DNA of 64,000 nucleotides from Chitinophaga costaii (GTDB lineage: Bacteria > Bacteroidota > Bacteroidia > Chitinophagales > Chitinophagaceae). The translations under genes and the position numbers were made by a program. Under the pieces are notes generated by a model. The model had not been told where the DNA came from. It worked only from the letters and a program-made list of their open reading frames with translations, and ran no database searches. The stretch covers positions 81,080 to 145,079 of the forward strand of contig NZ_FMAR01000014.1 in assembly GCF_900094705.1 (NCBI RefSeq), written 5' to 3'. Shown here in pieces: positions 17,917 through 25,812 of this stretch; within the stretch, counting starts at the first letter, position 1; each line of letters opens with the position of its first letter.

Positions 17917-19082
17917 TAAGATTGAATCGGCAAGGTACCTGCCTGGTAACGGTTTACAGATAGTACTTCCAGGTATTGCTGTTCTATCTTTCGCGCCATC
18001 TGATCTACACTGTAAAGCGTACGAACAGATTCCTGTGCGGCATTTTGCAGGGCAATCCTGAAAGGCTTGTTGTGGTGCAATTCCAGGATAGCGGCGGCCA
18101 GGGCCATTTTATGTTGCACAGGTATCATCAGGCCATTTTGCCGGTCTTTGATAATTTCCCGGGAACCATCCACATCGGTTACAATTACCGCGTTGCGGGT
18201 TGCCATGGCTTCCAGCAAGCCAATGGGCAATCCTTCCCACAAAGAAGGCAGGCAATAAATGTCGGTAGCTTGCAGAATAGCTGGCACATCCTCCCGGAAA
18301 TCCTGGAACACGATGTTGCCGGCAATACCTAATTCACTTGCCAGCGCTACCGTACGGTCGCGCAGATCACCCTCTCCCACCACCAGCAGGGTAATATCCT
18401 GCGTATGCTGTAATACTTCGTGAAATGCATGTAGCAGTGTAAAAGGGTCTTTTTGTAGGGTAATGCGGGCAATATAACCCACCAATGTATGATGGGCCGG
18501 GATGCCCAACTGCGGACGGATATCGGGATAAGTGCCCTGGTCATTAAATTTTTGCAGGTTAATTCCATTGTTTACCACCACAGACCGGAAGCTGCTGAAA
18601 TGTTGCTGGCCGGTAAGCTGGTTGGAAGCAGACACTGAAATATTGCGCTGCACCCGGCTGGTGAGCAGTTTTTCCGACCACACCCGCAATGTTTTTTGCA
18701 GAAAAGGCTGATCGTCGTGAAATGACCAGCCATGAATTGTATACAGCATAGGAATTTTCAAAGAGCGGGCCGGCAGGAGCAGGTTGCTTGCCGCCCTGGA
18801 GCCATGGGCATGCACCAGGTCTATTTGCTCCTGGCGCAATAATGCTTTTACCTGCCGGGCGGTACGCAGATCAAATGCCTTTCCAGAAGGAATTACGTAA
18901 TGGTGGATGCCCATGCGTTCTAACTGGCGTATCATCTGACCATCCGAAAATGAAAGTACGATAGGCTCAAAGCGCAATTTATCCAATTGTTCCACCAAAC
19001 CCAGTACATGACTTTCCCCACCACCTATCAAACCCTGGCGGATGGCCTGCAATACCTTTATTTTAGTAGGTTGTGTATTCAT
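17916..19082 (-). CDS. Family 4 glycosyltransferase
   Basis: 388 aa, GT-B fold. The N-terminal domain has GGGESHVLGLVEQL and LYTIHGWSF. The C-terminal domain has VGYIARITLQKDPFTLL and the typical donor-site EX7E motif in PSLWEGLPIGLLEAMA (about residues 285-300). These enzymes transfer sugars from nucleotide donors to lipid-linked intermediates at the inner face of the membrane. It is preceded on the same strand by a GT2 gene (gap 18 bases) and followed by another with a TAATG overlap. Confidence 0.93.
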   Translation of the reverse strand: MNTQPTKIKVLQAIRQGLIGGGESHVLGLVEQLDKLRFEPIVLSFSDGQMIRQLERMGIHHYVIPSGKAFDLRTARQVKALLRQEQIDLVHAHGSRAASNLLLPARSLKIPMLYTIHGWSFHDDQPFLQKTLRVWSEKLLTSRVQRNISVSASNQLTGQQHFSSFRSVVVNNGINLQKFNDQGTYPDIRPQLGIPAHHTLVGYIARITLQKDPFTLLHAFHEVLQHTQDITLLVVGEGDLRDRTVALASELGIAGNIVFQDFREDVPAILQATDIYCLPSLWEGLPIGLLEAMATRNAVIVTDVDGSREIIKDRQNGLMIPVQHKMALAAAILELHHNKPFRIALQNAAQESVRTLYSVDQMARKIEQQYLEVLSVNRYQAGTLPIQS

Positions 19083-19100
19083 ATGTAACCAATAAGCTAC

Positions 19101-20018
19101 CTACACCGCAGAATAACGGGAAGTAGTAAGATTCCAGAAAGTACCTTTCAGGAAAGACCGTAAATGTGCAAACTGCCCTTTCACAGCATATCGCACAATA
19201 CCTTTGGGAAGGCTAACGAAAGTAAAAAATAAAAGGAATAGCGACAACTGGGCAGGATTAGTGTTGCGGCGCATATACAAAATGCGATTGCGGGTAAGAT
19301 AGTAAACTTTAACTGGGTTGTCTTTCCCTATACTAATGGATTCCTTATGGTAAATAAGCCCTTGGGCATTATAGTAAATTTTATACCCTGCACGCAATAT
19401 CCGGGCAGACCAATCCGATTCTTCGTAATACAGGAAAAATTTTTCGGCAAAGCGGCCTACTTTCTCAATCACCTCTCTTTTAACCATCATAGCAGCACCA
19501 TGTGCGCTATAGGTATAACCAGAAGTATTATGTTGTCCGAGATCCTCCTCCCGGCTACCTACAGCACCAGTACGGCCAGTAAGCAGGTTCATCCGGTAAA
19601 AGCCCGCATATTGAATGACAGTAGGATGATGATGAAAACGTATTTTGGGGCATACAACACCGATGGTAGGATTGATGCGGAAGGGTTCCAGCAGATGGTT
19701 CAACAATAGCGGAGTAAGTTCCGTATCGTTATTAACAATAAAACAATATTCGCCCGCGGCATGTTCCATGCCCAGGTTATTACCACCAGCAAATCCCAGG
19801 TTACGTTCACTCCGGATTATTTTCACGGCTGGATATTCCAAGGGATCTACTTCCAGTACAGGTGTAGCAGTGGAGCCATTATCTACGATAATAATTTCAA
19901 AGTGGGTATATACTAAAAGCTTGGTAGATGCCAGGAACTCATGCGTAACAGCTGCCTGGTTGTAATTGATAGTGATGATGGAGACCAGCGGTTCTTCTTG
20001 TGTATTATTCATGGCCAT
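19101..20018 (-). CDS. Family 2 glycosyltransferase, rhamnosyltransferase-like
   Basis: About 305 aa from the ATG at 20018 (MAMNNTQEE); a longer frame reaching 20117 would run 52 bases into the upstream sugar-transferase gene, so the shorter start is preferred. The GT-A domain shows VSIITINYNQ, the D-x-G motif DNGSTATP, NLGFAGGNNLGMEHA and the metal site FIVNNDTELTP. The acceptor helix region FFLYYEESDWSARILRAGYK is typical of the WcaA/rhamnosyltransferase subgroup, and the hydrophobic C-terminus suggests membrane association. It adds one sugar in the EPS repeat; donor and linkage cannot be told. Confidence 0.9.
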   Translation of the reverse strand: MAMNNTQEEPLVSIITINYNQAAVTHEFLASTKLLVYTHFEIIIVDNGSTATPVLEVDPLEYPAVKIIRSERNLGFAGGNNLGMEHAAGEYCFIVNNDTELTPLLLNHLLEPFRINPTIGVVCPKIRFHHHPTVIQYAGFYRMNLLTGRTGAVGSREEDLGQHNTSGYTYSAHGAAMMVKREVIEKVGRFAEKFFLYYEESDWSARILRAGYKIYYNAQGLIYHKESISIGKDNPVKVYYLTRNRILYMRRNTNPAQLSLFLLFFTFVSLPKGIVRYAVKGQFAHLRSFLKGTFWNLTTSRYSAV

Positions 20019-20065
20019 AGCCGCGTATTCGGTGCAAAATAGAATTTTTAATGGGTGTATGCCAG

Positions 20066-21214
20066 TTATACATTTTCCTTTTGAATCAGCGCAGAAGGTG
20101 TATTGGCGATGATCCACATATCATAGAGAAAGGAATGTTTTTCCGCGTAATCAATATCCAGGTCTATACGTTCGCCCACGCTCATAGACTTAGTACCGCG
20201 TTTCTTAATTTGCCAGAGACCGGTAATACCTGCAGGAGCCAGAAAGCGGCCAGCATGATGGTCGGTGGTCAGGGAAGCTGCTTCGTAAAGCGGCAGGGGG
20301 CGGTTGCCCACCAGCGACATATCACCCAATATCACATTCAGCAATTGAGGCAGTTCATCCAAGCTGGTATTGCGAAGGAAGGCTCCCAGACGGGTTACTC
20401 GTGGATCATTGGCAAGTTTAAAAAACATAGGGCCTTTGTCCCCTGCTTCTTCTCCATAACCATTGAGGTGCTGCATTTTTTCTACCTGTTTATCTGCGCC
20501 TACCACCATGGTACGGAACTTATAGAACTGGAATACCCGGTAGCGGCAGCCAGCGCGATGAGCCACATAAAAAATAGGCCCTTTAGATTCCAGCCGGATA
20601 AGGATGGCAATAATCAGCATAATAGGACTTGCCAGGAGCAGTAAAGTTCCTGCACATACTATATCAAAGGTGCGTTTGGCCACCATATTTATGGCCCTGG
20701 AAAAAGCCTTTCTATTGCGTAGCCGCTTTTCCGCTGCAGCCTGTATGGCATGTGCATGCAAGCGGTTGGCAAATTCCAGCTTTTCCTGGAAAGCGGCCGT
20801 AGTAGTAGTACCCACTAGGATATCATCAACCCTACCCAATTTACGGATTTGTTCCCGCTGCCCCATACTGATTTCTTCCTTGTAAAGAAAAAGCGGTACA
20901 TGGCGTAAAGCATGACTCCGTTGTAAAAAAGATATAAAAGATTCCATCTTTTCCATATCCTCCAACACATTACAAACAATGTATTGAGGTTTAACTCCTT
21001 TGTGCAGGTAAACTTTAAGGGTCTGCAATGCCAGCGGCAAGTCGCTGACTGATACCGTGTTTTCCGGCTCCTTTGCTACAAAACGCGTGTAAAAAGTATC
21101 GTTTCCAACAAATAAAGCGTACGGCTGTAAGGGGTTACTGCCGGACATGGCAACGACGTGCTTGGTAGATTTTTTAGTAACTTCTTTCAGGTGTAACGGC
21201 AAGTTATAAATCAT
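20066..21214 (-). CDS. Receiver-like domain fused to undecaprenyl-phosphate sugar transferase
   Basis: 382 aa. Residues about 30-150 read like a response-regulator receiver fold (YIVCNVLEDMEKMES, VPLFLYKEE, RVDDILVGT) but the phospho-acceptor Asp position appears to be Asn, so it is probably not phosphorylated. After a linker, residues about 176-382 form a bacterial sugar transferase: a single re-entrant helix (KRTFDIVCAGTLLLLASPIML), FYKFRTM, then LRNTSLDELPQLLNVILGDMS, GNRPLP and GITGLWQ. It should start the EPS repeat by moving a sugar-1-phosphate to undecaprenyl phosphate. The large membrane domain of WbaP/WcaJ is missing. Confidence 0.9.
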   Translation of the reverse strand: MIYNLPLHLKEVTKKSTKHVVAMSGSNPLQPYALFVGNDTFYTRFVAKEPENTVSVSDLPLALQTLKVYLHKGVKPQYIVCNVLEDMEKMESFISFLQRSHALRHVPLFLYKEEISMGQREQIRKLGRVDDILVGTTTTAAFQEKLEFANRLHAHAIQAAAEKRLRNRKAFSRAINMVAKRTFDIVCAGTLLLLASPIMLIIAILIRLESKGPIFYVAHRAGCRYRVFQFYKFRTMVVGADKQVEKMQHLNGYGEEAGDKGPMFFKLANDPRVTRLGAFLRNTSLDELPQLLNVILGDMSLVGNRPLPLYEAASLTTDHHAGRFLAPAGITGLWQIKKRGTKSMSVGERIDLDIDYAEKHSFLYDMWIIANTPSALIQKENV

Positions 21215-21275
21215 ACTTTAGACATTTAAAGTAAGACATATATTCGGTTATTAATAATACAACGAATTTATCTGC

Positions 21276-21662
21276 TTACTGTTGTACAGTCAGTTTGGGC
21301 ATTTCTACATGTTTATCCACCAGGTCTACCAGTTTGATCGGATCAAATGGCTTACTCACAAATTCAGTCAGTTTCATACGCAATTCCACAGGTGCTTCTT
21401 CTATTTGGGAAGCGCTCAGTACGATGACAGGAATATCGTCATATAAAGCATTTCCACTAAGATATTTTATCAGTTCCCACCCACTCATGCCAGGCATCTG
21501 GATGTCGGTTACAATGATATCCGGCACATTTCCCTTAGCCAGCCACATCATGGCTGTAAGACCGTCCATCGCAGAAAATACCTTATATTTTTTGCCCACA
21601 AACGATTCGAGCAAAAATCTCATCGGGATACTGTCATCTACAATCAGTACTGTCTTTTTCAT
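21276..21662 (-). CDS. Single-domain response regulator (CheY-like)
   Basis: About 128 aa from ATG 21662 (a tandem ATG at 21665 is also possible). The receiver fold is complete: acidic pair VDDS near residues 9-12, the phospho-accepting Asp in IVTDIQMPGMSGWE near 53, Ser in VIVLSAS, and Lys in FVSKPFD. No output domain follows, so it acts through protein contacts. It lies upstream of the sugar transferase on the same strand with a gap of 61 bases, making it the probable first gene of the minus EPS operon. The partner kinase is not in the window. Confidence 0.93.
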   Translation of the reverse strand: MKKTVLIVDDSIPMRFLLESFVGKKYKVFSAMDGLTAMMWLAKGNVPDIIVTDIQMPGMSGWELIKYLSGNALYDDIPVIVLSASQIEEAPVELRMKLTEFVSKPFDPIKLVDLVDKHVEMPKLTVQQ

Positions 21663-21665
21663 CAT

Positions 21666-22204
21666 AATAAATTAAAACTCATTTCTTCGCATCTGCTAGG
21701 AACCGTTGGCATGGTCTATTATGCAGGCAAGACAAGTCGATCAAAAAAATATTTTTTTTGATTCTTCTAAGGATAAGAGGTAAAATTATTACTGCGACAA
21801 GCATGTACCCACAATATGTAATAAGCTGGCAGCAGGTTTGTAGGTTTTTGTGTAGGATGGTGGTCAACTAAAAGCAATGCAAAACAAAAATAGTAAAAAA
21901 TCAGCAAATGTGCATTTTATTCAGTATTCACTAAAATATTTGCTGGCATTTTCAACGAACTAACGTTTGCATTATAAATTTGTCAGTAAATAATCGTGCC
22001 ATATTTTTAAAAGCGATCCGATAACAATACAAAAATATAATAAGCGTTGGTGCTTTAAGCGCGAAATTGGTAAATGGCGTGTTTTTTTTCGTGAAAGGCC
22101 GGAAATGGAATGTGAATGATGATAAATAAATATTTGCCGCCACCCGCTACGCCTCTTTTATACAATTCTTGGATTATTTTCACATCTCCAATCAGCATCA
22201 ATGT
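21666..22204. other. 539-bp AT-rich divergent intergenic region of the EPS locus
   Basis: This region separates the minus arm (response regulator first) from the plus arm (GT2 first). It is AT-rich and I see no convincing coding frame. It holds an A/T palindrome (ATCAAAAAAA at 21740-21749, TTTTTTTGAT at 21753-21762) and a TATTTTTG box on the minus strand (21892-21885). Promoters of both arms probably lie here. Other details are not evident. Confidence 0.6.
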
Positions 22205-23401
22205 ATGATAAAAATTGTACAAGCATTATATTTTATTAGTGCTTTTTTCCTCTTTTACAATTACTTAGGTTACGGTATTCTGCTATGGATATTGGTAAAA
22301 CTCCGTCGTAGACCGGCCGTATCATTTTCGGTAGCGCCTGCTTACGAGCCACCGGTCACCCTGATTGTGGCAGCCTATAATGAGGCGGCCTTTATAGCCA
22401 GGAAGGCCGAAAATACGCTGCAGTTAGATTATCCCTCCGATAAATTCGACATTTTATTTGTAACGGACGGCAGTACAGATGGCACCCCTGAAATTTTACA
22501 GCAGTTCACTGGCATCAAAGTAATACACCAGGATGCCCGCCGGGGCAAAACAGCTGCCATTAACCGCGCCATGCAACAGGTACGGACTCCTATTGTTATT
22601 TTCTGCGATGCCAATACCTTTCTCAACAAAACAGCCATCCGGGCCCTGGTTAAACATTATACAGATGAATCCGTGGGCGCGGTAGCCGGTGAAAAACGGG
22701 TACAGCAGCAGGATGGCGACGATCAGGCGGCTGGTACGGAAGGCATATACTGGAAATATGAATCTTATTTGAAAAAACTAGACGCTGATTTTTATTCTGT
22801 AGTAGGTGCCGCCGGCGAACTATTTTCCGTGCGTACCGCCCTGTTTCAACCAGTAGAACCAGCAGTGATTCTGGACGATTTTGTGATTTCCCTGCGCGTA
22901 AATTTACAAGGCTACCGGGTGGCCTACGCACCAGATGCTTATGCCATGGAATCTCCATCAGATTCCCTCCAGGAAGAACATAAAAGAAAAGTGCGCATCA
23001 GTGCCGGCGGCTTTCAATCTATTGTACTGCTGCGGAGCTTACTGAACATTTTCCGCGATCCTGTATTATCTTTCCAGTATATTTCGCACCGGGTACTGCG
23101 GTGGACAATTAGCCCGCTTAGCCTGCCAGTACTATTGATCAGTAATATTTGGCTGGTAATGCATACCGCAAGTCCCTGGTATCAACTGTCACTGTTGCTG
23201 CAAGCCGGCGCCTACATAGCCGCGCTGGCAGGGTTTATCCTGGCGAAAAAACAGATAAAAATCAAAATATTTTATGTTCCTTTTTATTTTCTTTTTATGA
23301 ATATCGCTGTGTATGAAGGCTTTTTCCGGTATATCGCTGGTAAGCAGTCTGCCGCCTGGGAAAAATCAAAGCGGAAAACGCCAGCCCCCCTTAACAATTA
23401 A
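22205..23401 (+). CDS. Processive-type family 2 glycosyltransferase
   Basis: 398 aa from ATG 22205. A frame opening at TTG 22169 is not needed. One N-terminal helix is followed by a GT-A domain: TLIVAAYNEAAFIARKA, FVTDGSTDGT, GKTAAINRAM, FCDANTFLNKTAIRAL (DxD), VVGAAGELFSVR, and a DDFVISLRVNLQGYRVAY segment with EEHKRKVRISAGGFQSI. Several C-terminal helices (about residues 300-380) follow. The pattern is that of EpsN/cellulose-synthase-like polymerising transferases. It opens the plus arm of the EPS locus. Confidence 0.92.
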   Translation: MIKIVQALYFISAFFLFYNYLGYGILLWILVKLRRRPAVSFSVAPAYEPPVTLIVAAYNEAAFIARKAENTLQLDYPSDKFDILFVTDGSTDGTPEILQQFTGIKVIHQDARRGKTAAINRAMQQVRTPIVIFCDANTFLNKTAIRALVKHYTDESVGAVAGEKRVQQQDGDDQAAGTEGIYWKYESYLKKLDADFYSVVGAAGELFSVRTALFQPVEPAVILDDFVISLRVNLQGYRVAYAPDAYAMESPSDSLQEEHKRKVRISAGGFQSIVLLRSLLNIFRDPVLSFQYISHRVLRWTISPLSLPVLLISNIWLVMHTASPWYQLSLLLQAGAYIAALAGFILAKKQIKIKIFYVPFYFLFMNIAVYEGFFRYIAGKQSAAWEKSKRKTPAPLNN

Positions 23402-23425
23402 TGTAAGCAAATACCTTTAGCTAAG

Positions 23426-24184
23426 ATGAGCACCCTTAAACAACTACTAAAAAAAACAGCCCTGCCAGTATATTTGCAGTTGCGCGGCGCCCGCTACAGC
23501 GGTAATACGGTAGCCTGCCCCTGCTGCCATGGTACCTTTTCCCGCTTCCTGGTGATCGGATTCGACCGCCGGCCCGCCCAGTGTCCGCGTTGCCGCTCTA
23601 ATGAGCGCGACCGCACGCTAGCTATTTACCTGGAAAAATTTCCGGACCTGATAAAACCCGGCACTAAAATGCTACACGTAGCACCGGAAGAAATTTTCTA
23701 CAAAAGATTTCGCAAAGACCCTAACATTATCTACACTGCTGGCGATAAGTTCCTGAATATTTATAAAGGTTCTTACCCGCCAGATACCATCTACCTGGAC
23801 ATTACTGACATGCCGCAAATTCCGGATAATACCTACGATTTCCTGCTGTGCAGCCACGTGCTTAGCTGTATTCCAGACGACGGAAAGGCCATGCGTGAAA
23901 TGCTGCGGGTGCTTAAACCCGGCGGACATGCGATTATACAAGTACCGATCAACGAATCGTTGCCCATTACTTATGAAGACTTTTCTATTACCGATCCGGC
24001 AGAAAAAATCCGGTTGTTTGGTGATCCAAATTATGTTCGTTATTACGGACAGGACTATGAACAGAAGTTGCAGGCAAATGGTTTCAAGACACGGTTTATA
24101 CCCGTACCCAGCTTTGTGAGCGATGCGGACATAAAACGTTTCGGATTGGTAAAAACTGATACCGTTCAATTGTGCTACAAATAA
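23426..24184 (+). CDS. SAM-dependent methyltransferase with Cys-rich N-terminus
   Basis: 252 aa. Residues about 30-60 hold two CxxC pairs (CPCC, CPRC) in the pattern ACPCCHGTF...CPRCRSNERDR, a probable zinc ribbon. The class I methyltransferase fold follows: MLHVAPEE, LDITDMPQIPDNTYDFLLCSHVLSCIPDDGKAM, and REMLRVLKPGGHAIIQVPI (Methyltransf_11). It may methylate an EPS sugar or its lipid-linked intermediate. It follows the GT2 gene by 24 bases and precedes the acyltransferase by 22, so the three are one operon. Confidence 0.88.
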   Translation: MSTLKQLLKKTALPVYLQLRGARYSGNTVACPCCHGTFSRFLVIGFDRRPAQCPRCRSNERDRTLAIYLEKFPDLIKPGTKMLHVAPEEIFYKRFRKDPNIIYTAGDKFLNIYKGSYPPDTIYLDITDMPQIPDNTYDFLLCSHVLSCIPDDGKAMREMLRVLKPGGHAIIQVPINESLPITYEDFSITDPAEKIRLFGDPNYVRYYGQDYEQKLQANGFKTRFIPVPSFVSDADIKRFGLVKTDTVQLCYK

Positions 24185-24206
24185 CTTTAAACGCTTACAA
24201 ATAATT

Positions 24207-25274
24207 ATGGAAGTACCTACCGTAACCCCTCCGGCTAACACTGCCAGCTCCATTGGCGGATCCGGCAAAAAATTTATTGGCTACATCCATCATTTCAGAG
24301 GAGTAGCTATCATTTACGTAGTGGCTGCGCACGTACTGGTGCAATGGCCCAAAGGGTCTGTGACCAGCCGGATACTAGACCTGATCTTTCAGAACTCTAC
24401 CATCCTTTTCCTCTTTATAGCCGGGTATTTATTTCAACACCTGTCTGCTAGATTTCAATACAAAGACTACCTCATCAAAAAGTTTCAGAACGTTATCTGC
24501 CCCTATCTGATCATTTCTGCATTTGTGATCGGATACCGGCTGATCTGGCAAGACGTTCCGGGCTTTACTTCGTCAGAGCATCCAGACTTTTATCAATGGA
24601 GCAAACCCGCCCAAGCAGGGTATTATCTGCTACATGGCGCCCACCTCCAGCAGCTGTGGTTCATCCCGATGATCACTATTTATTATCTGCTATCACCGGT
24701 ATTACTTTACATAGACAGGCACCCCAAATTGTATTATGTAACCCTAATCCCCCTCATTCTTATTTCCATGTTTATAGTACATCGCAGTGTACTGGCAGAC
24801 ACCTTGAACATGGGCATTCACTTCCTCTCGGTATATTTATTCGGCATGTTCCTGAGCCATTATAAGGATACCTATATGGCCTTTGCCCGCAAATGGGGCT
24901 GGCTTATCACTGTGCTGGCAATGGGCGTGCTGGTGGCCAATTATTTTGTGGCACCCGCCTGGTACGACACGTTCGACTATACCCAGAAGATGCTGTTCTG
25001 CTGTTTTTACATTTACTGGCTGGATAGGCTGGATAAGTATATTCCCAAGTTTATCGATGTGCTGGCAATGTATAGTTTTGGTATTTATTTCGTGCATTAC
25101 TTTTTTGTGCTGGGTCTCCGGGCTGCCTACGTACACCTGTTTCACCAGGAAGTGCCGGGCAATATGCTGACCTGGACTATTAGTCTGGTGATCATCATGA
25201 CAGGGTCTTTACTAAGCCTGAAACTAGCCCAGAAAATTTTAGGCAAGAAAAGTAAATATGTAGTAGGCATATAA
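24207..25274 (+). CDS. Acyltransferase 3 family membrane protein (first of three)
   Basis: 355 aa with about ten transmembrane segments. The N-terminal signature IHHFRGVAIIYVVAAHVL carries the His/Arg pair of family 3 acyltransferases, and QLWFIPMITIYYLLSP and FGIYFVHYFFV are also typical. These integral membrane enzymes move acetyl or other acyl groups to sugars of exported polysaccharides. A strong terminator at 25306 ends the operon with the GT2 and methyltransferase genes. Confidence 0.93.
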   Translation: MEVPTVTPPANTASSIGGSGKKFIGYIHHFRGVAIIYVVAAHVLVQWPKGSVTSRILDLIFQNSTILFLFIAGYLFQHLSARFQYKDYLIKKFQNVICPYLIISAFVIGYRLIWQDVPGFTSSEHPDFYQWSKPAQAGYYLLHGAHLQQLWFIPMITIYYLLSPVLLYIDRHPKLYYVTLIPLILISMFIVHRSVLADTLNMGIHFLSVYLFGMFLSHYKDTYMAFARKWGWLITVLAMGVLVANYFVAPAWYDTFDYTQKMLFCCFYIYWLDRLDKYIPKFIDVLAMYSFGIYFVHYFFVLGLRAAYVHLFHQEVPGNMLTWTISLVIIMTGSLLSLKLAQKILGKKSKYVVGI

Positions 25275-25305
25275 TTAAAGTAATAAATTTTGCAATATAT
25301 ACCAC

Positions 25306-25338
25306 CGGCCGCGGCATTAAATGCCGCGGCCGTATTTT
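25306..25338 (+). terminator. Strong terminator after the acyltransferase
   Basis: CGGCCGCGGCAT (25306-25317) pairs perfectly with ATGCCGCGGCCG (25321-25332) around a TAA loop and is followed by TATTTTTA. Confidence 0.9.
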
Positions 25339-25812
25339 TATAATGCATAATGGAAAGGTTAGTTCCATGCGTTTACAATTCATTAACATACACAGTGTCA
25401 GCAAGTTTCCTGGATTTACATCCTTTTTCCCCTTTCTCAAGCGCGTTTACTAAAAAAAAACGTTCCTTTACCTGCCATTTCCCTCCATTCACCATCTTCC
25501 GTTGTTCACTATTGAGATTATGGCTATCTTGTGCCACAATTAGTAAGTTTCCAGGACTGTTGTATTTGTTTACCACAAATTTTATCAGGACAGGTTCTTA
25601 TTACACACCATTGACCATCCTCCGAAAAAACCGAATCAGGTCTAATTATACGCGTTTTCCGTAAAGCCGGGTGCCGTATATACCAACTTCAATTTTACCT
25701 CATCCTTAGAAAAACCGTTCGAAAAAGTACGGCCTGGCTTCGTATTGTCTCCAGTGCTATAAGTGCTTAATAAAGGATGTGTTTTTTAATACCGAATACT
25801 TAAATACACTAT
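25339..25812. other. Intergenic region with a possible decayed coding remnant
   Basis: Between the terminator and the giant esterase gene there is no intact gene. On the minus strand three stop-bounded frames overlap and each reads like ordinary protein: 25642-25786 (47 aa, TGDNTKPGRTFSNGFSK... ending ENAYN), a shifted one ending KLTNCGTR (about 54 aa, with RTCPDKICGK), and 25373-25576 (67 aa, NKYNSPGNLL...ADTVYVNEL). The first two lack an ATG and the third opens with GTG. This could be a frame-shifted pseudogene or chance. Confidence 0.3.

Noticed and set aside
20018..20117. Longer N-terminus for the GT2 gene at 19101
   Set aside because: It would overlap the sugar-transferase gene by 52 bases and adds a non-conserved sequence before the GT2 start.
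25350..25664. 104-aa plus-strand frame in the gap before the giant esterase gene
   Set aside because: Ser/Phe/Thr-rich low-complexity composition and no family pattern; probably chance.
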